Below, one piece after another: positions 23,806 through 34,700 of a stretch of DNA of 64,000 bases. Below the pieces are notes generated by a model. That model worked only from the letters and a program-made list of their open reading frames with translations, ran no database searches and had not been told where the DNA came from. Within the stretch, counting starts at the first letter, position 1, and each line of letters starts with the position of its first letter. The stretch comes from Amphiduros pacificus. Taxonomy: Eukaryota; Annelida; Polychaeta; Phyllodocida; Hesionidae. The stretch lies in assembly GCA_949316495.1 (NCBI GenBank), contig OX439005.1:24454217-24518216 (forward strand), in the 5' to 3' direction. Both the position numbers and the translations under genes were made by a program.

Positions 23806-26800
23806 CTGCAGCAAACGGTCAGAACATTCTATGGAATTTTGATCGAACAATTATGAGGCTATTGTATTTTATCTTTTAGTGAAAAATATATGATGTGATT
23901 TTATGACATACAATAGGTGTCGCACATATATGAAGCAAGTTGTGACAAGACTGCAGACAGCCATACAGGAAGAAGATGCGTTTTGAAGAGAGCTTCTGGA
24001 CAAATATTCATATATTCGAATTCTATATGTATATTATGCTTCCGGATTTGAGAAGTTTCAACCACTAAAGTCAGAACTTTCCAATCCGTGCCAAGTTTCA
24101 TAACACGGAATAATTGTACTCATTCTAAGGTTTCAGTTGCCGACCAACTTAATTTGTTCTAAATGCTATACAGACCACAGATATTGTGTTTGAGTCGGCA
24201 TTGGAATCCGCTGCATTGATGCCATATCAACCTTGTCCTACTCGTGGTAAACATTACTCATATGGGCTCAGACCTGACTCTGCAAGTTTTGATCAGAGTT
24301 GACCGTGTAGATCAAATCGCGGTAATGATTAACTGGGGACGGACCATAAACTATATAGGTATAGTGGATGACAAATGCCAATTCCTATAGTGTACAAAGG
24401 CAGTCTATCAACTGAGCAGCTTTCTGTTTATCAGGCTGATATATTCCATCTAATTTAGACACAAATTCAAGTCATTACTGGCATAGGTTGCCAAAAGGAT
24501 GCCAAAATATAATATTCATTTTCATCAATGCCTAAAATCTTGTCATCAACGTCTTTTATATTGTTCATCGCTTTCCGGGCATTTTAAAGTCATCTTTGCA
24601 TTATTTTCGGATAAAATATATAAAATATTTCATAAAGAAATATGTTCTGTAAGTTCGAAGATACAAAGAGAGAATGTTATGAGTCAATAAATTAACACTA
24701 AATTAGAGAAATACAGAAATCATTAGATTGAGCGTTTCTAACTTTAATTGTATTATCATGCCTCTATGAGAGTTATATGATAATGCATCACAATTGATTT
24801 ATAGTCACTCTTCGTAATGAATAAAGCCTCAAGTCCTATAAAATCATAACAATAGTGAGATTGGATATTTGATTGGATATATGATATAAATCCTGTAATC
24901 TAGCATAGAGAAATACAAGATTTCTACAAATCCCTTAAATATATATATATACATAAGTCCTGATAAAGCTTACATTAAGCTGAAAATGGTAACACAAACC
25001 AATAGAGGCAAATAGTACCTTAAAGGTGCATCCTATAGTGTGGTACTTGCACGACCTCACAGTTCTCCTTCCTTCTGTTTCATTATCAGCCATCTAATCA
25101 TCTACAGAGTTTACATAATACATTAAACGGCTCTTATAGAGTAATGACATCTTCGTTTAGACAATCTGTAACTGTCCATAAAATCATAACAATAGTGAGA
25201 TTGGATATTTGATTGGATATATGATATAAAACCTGTAAACTTGCATAGAGAAATACAAGATTTCTACAAATCCCTTAAATATATATATATATAGAAATGT
25301 CGCAAATCATTATGTATAAATATATATGCAATAAACTTTTTTAATAAAATACTGCAATATAATTATAGCTATATACAAAAGCTGTTAAATGTCATAGAAA
25401 TGTTAAATATAATCACGTTAGTCCAGGGCAAAACATCTCCTGTACAAGCCTGGTTGCTTGGCAGCTTCACGGTGATGCCGACACTCACCTAATGGGTGAC
25501 AAAAAGCATTGCCTGCAGACCACAGATTGTTTGCATTTATGAAATTACCAAAGCCCTTTGTTTTATTTAGTTTTAGTAAGCTTTATTGAAGCTATTCTGA
25601 AGAATATTGTCCAAAAATAATGTTCAAAAATAATGTCCACAAAGAAATAATTTTATGGTTTATTCTGAGAGTAATGATAAATTAAATATATTTGCTCTCA
25701 GTATTTACACATAATATTTATCAAAAATATCAATAAACACTAATGTTCTGGAAAATTCTTCCAGGTTGCATTTTAGAAGGAAGTTTAAATCTGCAATAGT
25801 AATATGATACTTTAATAGTAATACGTCTTAGTAATATGATCTATTGATAACTCGTGTAATTCAAAGAAGGGGTTGTATAATTGGTATTGCATTTAATCTA
25901 AATGTAATATGGATGTTTAACGGGTTTTTTTTTGTTTATTCACAATGCAATATATAAAAAACCACTAAAGTTTGAGCGAGAATAACGATATATAGCTATT
26001 TAAGAGTAAATCATAATTAATCATTTGTTGACATTCGAAGTTTAGTTCATGAGCAAAATCTGATCAATTGTGTTCATGAATGTTCATCATTTTTTTAAAT
26101 TTCATAAATAATACTAGTACAAAAGAAATGGGATTTGAGTTACATATATGTCAAAGCTTGTGTTACATACTGTTGCTAAATATGTTTTTTCCGATTTTAG
26201 AGTTGTATTGCAGAAGCTGATTGAGCCACGCAGGCTAACTTTTTATGCCCTTATACCCCCGTTAAGAATAATGCTATGCTAAGCTAGCCAATACATATAA
26301 ATGAATTAATAAGTTTGCTATCATAATCAGATACTAAATGAATACTTACGAAACCTTGTTTATCCACTTTATCGTATGACAAGAATGAACGGAAAAAGAT
26401 ATCTGGTATCTTAAGTCATTTTATGTCATATTATATGTGCAAGACAGCACTTTTTTCATGACAGAAAATAAAGCTATGGGAAATTTTGCACCCATGCCTG
26501 GATGCGCCACAAGTGGAAAATAGCTGGCCTCAATAATAACCAGATGTGCTGCCAAGCATGTCTGAAGAAGGATGTATAATATACAAAGACTCGTATACAA
26601 CTAAAACATAATGAAATATTTACCTGATCTCCTTTGGTGTCTTCTTTATCATTTCACATAAATTTGTAATATCATGAGAATTTAAATCCCGATATGTTAT
26701 GCAAACATACTTAAAGGAAACAACTTTGAAATGTGAGGGACCCCAAGTGAATAAAATTGTTTCACATTTTGCCATTAACCGTTGTACTAAATAACAGCTT

Positions 26801-28162
26801 AAGGGATTTTCCAAGGGAAACCCCCTTTTGATCGTGGCGTGATTGGGCGCTTGTTGTTGAAAGGATTGTACTTTCTGAAAAACAGGAAACTTCCTTGTTT
26901 CATTTTATAACATCGACATATTTAAACTAATACTTTCTCAAATGTGAATATGGGTAAAAAGATAACATTTATTAAATTTTGAATCTGAATGCGGACTCTG
27001 AAAAGCGGGGAAAATCTTAGTCATAGTTCTTGTGTAATTAACATATGATTAAACATGTTAAAGAGGCAAAACACCTGGCAGAGCATACGTGGTTGACGTG
27101 AGCGGGTCATTCTTCATTTGCATGACCTTTTATTTTTTTATTTTGCAGACATTCCATGGCCAAATTAGTCTCGTACCCGACCTAAATCATGATTCCTGCT
27201 TGGAGGAACCCAGTCTATGGTCAAATGTGAGGCTCATTTTGCAAAACCTGTGAACGTGATCATTTAAACGCATGTAAACCCATTAACTAAACATCATGTT
27301 GGTCCAATCTTGGAGTAATTACTCCTAGGTTCAATTTACTATAAGATTGATTGGATCCAAATCCGGAACATCATGGTGATTCCAGAGATGCGGCAGATTC
27401 GCTTCATGTGATGGGTTAGACCCAATATATCAACAGAACGTCAGTGCCATCTGGTTTCAACCTCGCAAGAAAAATGTTTGCCATTGGCATAAGATAAATT
27501 GTATCTAGAGTCTTAAATTGCCTTAACTGAGTTTTGAAGAGTCTTGACGAAACATTTATATGCCACCATATCTTTTACATGTTAAATTGAAAACTTGAAT
27601 AATTTTTCATATTATTTACCTACTTTACCTTTATCTTATATGCAGAACACATTGAACTACATGCCCCTTAAATGTTACCATCCCACTTGGACCTTTTGTG
27701 TGCTGTCTGGGTCCACGAGGAGGGGCGAGAAACTCCGCCCCGGTCTCACCGACCCTCACTGTATATCATACATATTATGTGAAATAAATCTAGGGGACTC
27801 TGTGTTTGTGAACCAAGACGCACTTTGGTGAGACACGAATCAAAATTCAAAGGTGTACATATACTATCCTGCATGCACGCACAACATCTACCAATTAACA
27901 ACTGTAATAAACTGACAAAGAGTCGGTCATACCAGATAATAATATAGTGTTCTCCAATCATCAATCCCTGGCAGGCCCAGATAAGTGATCCGGAGGGGTT
28001 TGTGGAACATGATGGGTTACTCCTCTTTCAATGAAAGAAAGGTTTGGTGGACTGGATAGAACTCCCGATTAAACAGGTTTATCTCAGTCATTTAAACAGG
28101 CTTGAGTTGGTTTGTGCAGCGGGCGTCAAATATTTATTTTCTTTATTTCATATCATCTCTGG
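23806..28162. other. Upstream flank or introns of the TRAF-like gene; mostly unexplained
   Basis: RING and zinc-finger exons of the TRAF-like gene should lie upstream, but none is recognisable. A direct repeat of about 115 bp occurs at 24837-24953 and 25178-25294. A GC-richer patch at 25425-25530 has a minus-strand frame reading NAFCHPLGECRHHREAAKQP, then GLYRRCFALD-stop, of unknown meaning. A second patch at 27700-27760 contains GGGGCG and CGCCCC boxes and could be a promoter. Neither patch can be assigned with confidence. Confidence 0.4.
24837..25294 (+). repeat. Direct repeat of about 115 bp (24837-24953 and 25178-25294)
   Basis: Both copies contain AAAATCATAACAATAGTGAG, then ATTGGATATTTGATTGGATA, then GCATAGAGAAATACAAGA and an (AT)n tail, with only a few differences. 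About 225 bp of unrelated sequence separates them. The AT tail suggests two insertions of one short element, or a segmental duplication. Confidence 0.8.
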
Positions 28163-29528
28163 CTACTGTTCTACAGGCTCTAGGTTCAGAGTATAGTGTC
28201 CACCTGTTCCACAGACTCTAGGTACAGACTCTACTGTCTACCTGTTCTACAGGCTCTGGGTACAGACTCTACTGTCCACCTGTTCTACAGACTCTAGGTA
28301 CAGACTCTAGGTACAGAATCTACTGTCCACTTGTACTACAGACTCTAGGTACAGACTCTACTGTCTACCTGTTTTACAGGCTCTAGGTACAGAATCTACT
28401 GTCCACTTGTACTACAGGCTCTAGGTACAGACTCTACTGTCTACCGGTTCTACAGACTCTAAGTACAGACTCTACTGTCCACCTGTTCTACAGACTCTAG
28501 GTACAGACTCTAGGTACAGAATCTACTGTCCACTTGTACTACAGACTCTAGGTACAGACTCTACTGTCTACCTGTTTTACAGGCTCTAGGTACAGAATCT
28601 ACTGTCCACTTGTACTACAGGCTCTAGGTACAGACTCTACTGTCTACCGGTTCTACAGACTCTAAGTACAGACTCTACTGTCCACCTGTTCTACAGACTC
28701 TAGGTACAGACTCTACTGTCTACCGGTTCTACAGACTCTAAGTACAGAATCTACTGTCTACCTGTACTACAGGCTCTAGGTACAGACTCTACTGTCTACC
28801 GGTTCTACAGACTCTAAGTACAGAATCTACTGTCCACTTGTACTACAGGCTCTAGGTACAGACTCTACTGTCTACCAGTTCTACAGACTCTAAGTACAGA
28901 CTCTACTGTCCACCTGTTCTACAGACTCTAGGTACAGACTCTAGGTACAGAATCTACTGTCCACTTGTACTACAGACTCTATAGGTACAGACTCTACTGT
29001 CTACCTGTTTTACAGGCTCTAGGTACAGAATCTACTGTCCACTTGTACTACAGGCTCTAGGTACAGACTCTACTGTCTACCGGTTCTACAGACTCTAAGT
29101 ACAGAATCTACTGTCCACTTGTACTACAGGCTCTAGGTACAGACTCTACTGTCCACCTGTTCTACAGACTCTAGGTACAGACTCTAGGTACAGAATCTAC
29201 TGTCCACTTGTACTACAGACTCTAGGTACAGACTCTACTGTCTACCTGTTTTACAGGCTCTAGGTACAGAATCTACTGTCCACTTGTACTACAGGCTCTA
29301 GGTACAGACTCTACTGTCTACCGGTTCTACAGACTCTAAGTACAGAATCTACTGTCCACTTGTACTACAGACTCTAGGTACAGACTCTACTGTCCACTTG
29401 TGCTACAGACTCTAGGTACAGACTGTACTGTCTACCTGTTTTACAGACTCTAGGTACAGGCTCTATTGTCTACCTGTTCTACAGACTCTAGGTACAGGGT
29501 CTACTCTCTACCTGTTCTTCAGGCTCTG
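28163..29528. repeat. 1.37-kb minisatellite of about 38-bp units with higher-order structure
   Basis: The basic unit reads TCTACAGACTCTAGGTACAG, then ACTCTACTGTCTACCTGT, 38 bp, repeated about 35 times with substitutions (CCGGT/CTTGT, CTGTCC/CTGTCT). Some units carry a 14-bp internal duplication of CTAGGTACAGACT. These longer units recur at roughly 203- to 240-bp intervals (28281, 28484, 28915, 29158), so blocks of several units were copied together. It lies between the TRAF-like and nuclear receptor genes. The array is not a credible reading frame. Confidence 0.95.
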
Positions 29529-31747
29529 CCCCCTATCCAGTCCCTTTGCACAGCATCCACCCTAGCAACTTGGCTAGCTCCTCGGACAACGCATCCAGCA
29601 TTTATATCTGGTCTCAGTCTCCTCTGACCTTCTGCTCATTTATCTAGTATCGATCAATGCATTTAAAGAATTTCTATTAAGAATAATCACTACATCAAAA
29701 TAATTTGTTTTGTATATGACATTGCATTACAAGACCTCAACTGTTGGTACAATAATTTATTATGACATAACATCAATATATTCAGTACGATACATCTTTT
29801 GTTTTTGTTTCTTTATATAACATAAACTGTCTTTAATGTTGAAATAAATCAGTTACATATCACTATATCAATAGTTAAACATGTCTTTCAGCCTGCAAAA
29901 ACCTTTTTTTTCCAAAATAACATTTTCTAACTCCCCGACACACACAATGGAAACTGTGGATACAGTCATGACAATAATTTTACATTAAGGGTTATTTATG
30001 GATCTTTGTGTTGACGGCCCTCCATTGTCATACAAGATTTCTAATGAATTTAATTACCTTAGTAACTTGAAAATGTTTGGTGACATGCATGGCAAGTTGA
30101 TGTTTGAGACATTATGTAAACTACGCCAGCTTGTTTATTCCTGAAGGTGACATGACATTAAGCATACCAACAGAATTTACATCTTGTTATGGTATAATGG
30201 ATTATTTTCATAATATTTCATGTACTCGTGTGAGTGTAGTATAGGATCACCCAAAATCTGAATGAAAAGGGATCTATTTTCAGCAGTTGAGTAGTTTTCT
30301 CATCCTTTTTTGACAAGAAAGTCTTTTTTAAAAAAGAACTTGAATGCAATTTCATTTTTGAAAATTATATTTATATTTCTCCATCCTCCGAATATCAAAT
30401 GGTCTGGCCGTAAATCTCGCCAAATGTTGTTTGCTGAAGATGCATTTGATTATGAAAACCTAATGTGACATAGGCAATCCTAGTTTCCGAGTGGATTTGC
30501 GAACTGCTAAAAGAAGGAAATATGCACGGTTTGGAGTGTCACCATCCCAAACTTGCTATGTGAGAATACAAATCGCATGCGCTTTCATTTACGTAAATCC
30601 ATGCGAGCTCGAGAGTATGAATCGAATCTGAGACCAATATAACAATCTATCATTGCTCTCATGCAGGTGGAATGCATCACAGAATGACATGAACACGGAA
30701 ATCTCTGACGTACACGCACCGGCCCTCGTCGTCTCTTATCACTATATATGCAATTTGTTATAATATAGTCTATATTATTACATATATTTATTATTGCTCT
30801 AAGAGTTGCATAAATTTTAGCGTACATGTAGATAGTTAGCGCAGATAGTTAGAAAGCCACCAGAGGACACTCCCCACCAAAATCCATAAACCACCTTGAC
30901 AATAACAAATGCTTTATTTCGTATATAATGATCATAAAATTATTTATATTTGAAATGTTCAATGTATTCTGTAGGACCTTAATTTTGATTGTAGTTGCTC
31001 TTATGAACATAATTCACATATCCGAGCACTAGTGTGTACACATATATCAATTTACTAGTATAAAAGCCGAGAGATATGTAGCGTACAAGAACTGATTAAC
31101 CACAGAAGAAATTGTATCAACAGTAAATATCATTCAAGGGGAATATGGTACCCCAAACATAGAAGATGAATGTATCCCGAGCCTTGTTCTTTTGGTTTAA
31201 CCTTGGAGTTTTACTCCAAGATTTAAGCAAACGTCATTCACTTTTTAAAGGTCAACTTTGTGCCCACACTTCTTAATACAGCATTCTGGTTTGAAAATGG
31301 TTTAATTATCTCCCTCAAACCTATCTTGAGGCTACTTTTGAAATGTTGGCTCTGAACTAGTTATCATTGTCATGGTTTTAGTCTTCAGCAGCCTCATGAT
31401 TAACAAATTATATTATCATTTACATAGCATATATAATATATGAAACTATCAGAGGCAAAGTACCTGACTTTGATATAGAAAATGGTTTGATTATTAACCC
31501 TAAGTTACCTGGAACTATTGGCTCTGAATAACTAGTTAATCATTGTCTTGGTTTAGTCTTCAGCAGCCTCATGATCAACAAATTATATTATCTTTTACAC
31601 AGCATATATAATACACTATCATCAGAGACAAAGTACCTGACTTTGATATTAAAATGTTATGAGAAATGCCAAGCAACAGTCTGTTCTGTATAAATAAATG
31701 AGCGATGGTAAAATGGGAAGAATAGTTGGCTCCGCCTTGGCTTATGA
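29529..31747. other. Intergenic downstream of the nuclear receptor gene
   Basis: It holds the second copy of the palindrome-bearing dispersed repeat (about 30560-30830), a near-tandem duplication (about 31343-31480 and 31515-31650, sharing TAGTCTTCAGCAGCCTCATG) and a TTGGAGT/ACTCCAA hairpin at 31199-31220. No coding exon is visible. Confidence 0.5.
30757..30781. repeat. Second copy of the long AT palindrome, inverted repeat partner
   Basis: GTTATAATATAG, T, then CTATATTATTAC, with one mismatch between arms. GCCCTCGTCGTCTCT at 30722-30736 is the reverse complement of the landmark beside the first palindrome at 20811-20825. The two 25-31 bp palindromes are therefore parts of one repeat family in opposite orientations about 10 kb apart. 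Confidence 0.8.
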
Positions 31748-34700
31748 TTATGAGAAGAGTATGTGATGGACCAGAGGGAACTGGGAGAAGTCTATCAGCT
31801 TGGATGTGACCTGTCTGAGTCCGAGGCGGATTGTTTCAGACACAGATCTGAGGTCCACCAGCACCTGGAGAACCTTGGCTAGCATGTTATCCTCTGACGG
31901 GTGGTTGACGGGCAGCAGTACCTCTAAGGCCTCCAAATACATGTCCTGGATCTGTTCCAGTCCTTGTCTATTTTTAACCTCACAACGATCTACAAGTAAA
32001 GATTTGTTTTGTTTATAAAACATACTAAAGCATGTTTAGACAATGTTATCCTGTTTTGTAATACGTTTAAAACTACAAGAACAAAATCTTGATTTTTTTA
32101 AAGGTTTCTACCCATATCGATGATATTTAAAGTCAAAGTTTCCCATGAATATATTTTTATTTGATCTAAAGTTGGGATTATCAAGTATAAAAAGGACTTT
32201 TTGATTTTTTTCTATTAGTTCTAAAGTTAGCCTAAAATCTTCTGAAAGTAATATTCTTATAGAAAACACTTCCTTACACAAAATCTAAAAGCAGTAAGTA
32301 CATTTATCATTGCTCTCAGATAAAGTACACAGATTGGTAGTCAATTTGTCAATTTTCCTAATGCTCTGTCATGTAATATGCGACTAAGGTTTTGATAATT
32401 CTTTACCTGTGCTATACACTGACAGTGCCATGAGAATACAGACTTCTGCCGGTCTTAGCTGTAGTCCCTGCAGTCTCTTCACCAGTTTGAGGACGTCCCC
32501 AGCCGCCTTGGTGCCCATGATGTGGGATAACTCATACGTTATGCCGGTCAGCGTGGTGGCACATCCCTCCTTAGGATTGATCAGTCTGTGACGGGCAAGT
32601 ATCCAAAAGTCGCATGCTGAATCTACAACACATATTAAGCGTTAGATAAGATACTTATATGGTGCTTGAATGTAAGAACGACACCCAATAGATGTGCGAC
32701 GGTCCGGACTTCGTGGCTTTCTGGTGTAGCTTACTCAGAACAAATAACCCTTGTGACGGAAACTAATTTGATGCGCTTCGATCACACTGTGGCAAAATTG
32801 TATGGAGAACCAAAAAGAACCAAAAACTCAAACTAAAATAATCCGTTGTGAAATTCCAACATTAAAGCACAAAGATAACTGAAAGCATTTATTATTGCTT
32901 ACTGTATTGTGTTAGACCTGTACCAATAGACATACGCTATAATGTACAAATATGCCCATGCAAGCAACTCACTCCAGTGTTTGTTTGTTTGGGGTTATAC
33001 ATCACTTTCAACATTATTTTAGTCATTTCGTGATGAGATCTACTTGTAGAAGATATAGTGCTGCCTCACTGAATTGTCATGTCGCAGGTTCTTGACATGA
33101 TAACCCACCCGGTCACAGATTTACAAGGACAACGGGTTAATCCTTTCAGCACGAGCCTCAGCTCGTATGTGAAATTGTATCATGAGTTCAATCTCGGCAT
33201 GGCTGGGGGTCGAACCCACAACCTTTGGATCACCACAGAGGAATTGGTGCTAGTAAGCTGGCGGTCTAACCAACTGCGCCACAGCCCGTGACCTTCACTC
33301 GGGTGTCCCAATCAGAAGGCGTCTCGTTGTTAACAAACCTTTAGCAAGTGTTTGTACAAGATCACTGGTCAGCGTTTGCTGACCAAGTGCTCAATGGCTG
33401 ATTTTAGCAGAAAACTCGTCTACTTTCAAATGACAGAGAATTAAAAATTGATGTTTGGGGTAGAATGATGGGTATCAACATTTGATCACAAGGTCTAGGG
33501 TACAGGCATTCACGAACCATGCTATTCAGGCAGTGGTCAATTCTCTACCATCGAATAACCCTGTTTGCCTAGTAACATTGATATTGCATTGATATAACAG
33601 TGATATTAAAGAAAAAGTGCTCAAAAATAAATAATCTGATTTCATGAAGGCTTTAACATTTCTACATATTTCATGATAAAACAACACATCTCATTATGTT
33701 TATATATCTATATATATAAGTTGTTTAGCTCACGTTTGAATAGCATGCTGAGTTCCTCATTTGAGATTTGTTCTGCTCCTGGGGAATCTCTGGCAGCGCT
33801 GAACATCTCCGGTATCCACTGCTCATTGAACTCTTTATACAACTGTAGCGTCACATCTCGCCTGTTATCCAACTCCAAACCCATGTTCTCAAAGGCATAT
33901 ATATAATCCTCATCTGTCACTGGCTTCATATCACCAAAAAACTCCTCCAACATATGCTTCTCTTCCTGCAAAGGCAATATTTTGTTTTAATATCTTGATA
34001 TTTGGTTGTCTTCGTTGTCCATGAATAGACTGATTTTTCAGATATTAGTGAATCAACATGAAGTGCACATTTAGTATTTTGATTTAATATTTTACAGTTT
34101 ATGACATGAAAGATAAATTAAATTTTGTTTCTTAATAATAACCCGTTTTTTTTTACAAAATGAAAGGTATATTAAGCTAGTTGAGAGACAAAATGGCCTG
34201 AGGGTAATTTATTTGCATTATAACAAAATAGAGGTGGATAAACACAAGTATCTTGCTAGTTTCACTCCAATCATTTACTTCTTCATTAAAGTGAATTACA
34301 ATACACGTCAAAGTAGTGTTTTGCTCAGAACAAGTTTTGTATCAGACATAATTACTAAATTAAGTCTTCACAAAATACATGTGGCTTTTTGAGTTTAGAA
34401 TCAGCTCATCTATGAACATGATAATATCTAGACTATTACAATCCTTTTTCTTAAAAGCATGCACCTTACAGCGACCACAATTTAATTGCTAGTAAAAATA
34501 CTAGTTCAAGATCATGATATCATCTGGGATTATGATAATAGACCTTGTCCCAGATATCATTTACTTATTGCTGAGCCTTAAGAGATTTTGAGGCATCGCG
34601 ACCAACTTACGGCCGCCATGTTTTAGTGCTTTTAAAACTTGACTGCTAATATCACAAATGAACACAATACGTGCGAATCCATTCGCCGCTCTGTGGGTAA

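Noticed and set aside
27700-27760. Promoter of the TRAF-like gene from GGGGCG/CGCCCC boxes
   Set aside because: There is no adjoining first exon or start codon linked to the TRAF exons; kept only as a remark.
28163-29528. CRISPR-like array
   Set aside because: Repeats are contiguous, degenerate and without unique spacers, in a eukaryotic context; it is a minisatellite.
32990-33288. tRNA gene candidates (A and B boxes) at 32980-33287 and other SINE heads
   Set aside because: The boxes belong to SINE heads joined to a 200-bp common body with target duplications; no complete cloverleaf with an acceptor stem stands alone.
33079-33291. Frames beginning MSQVLDMITHPVTDLQGQRV, also seen near 44778
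   Set aside because: The same protein-like string appears in every type 1 SINE copy; it is antisense to the tRNA-derived element and not a gene.
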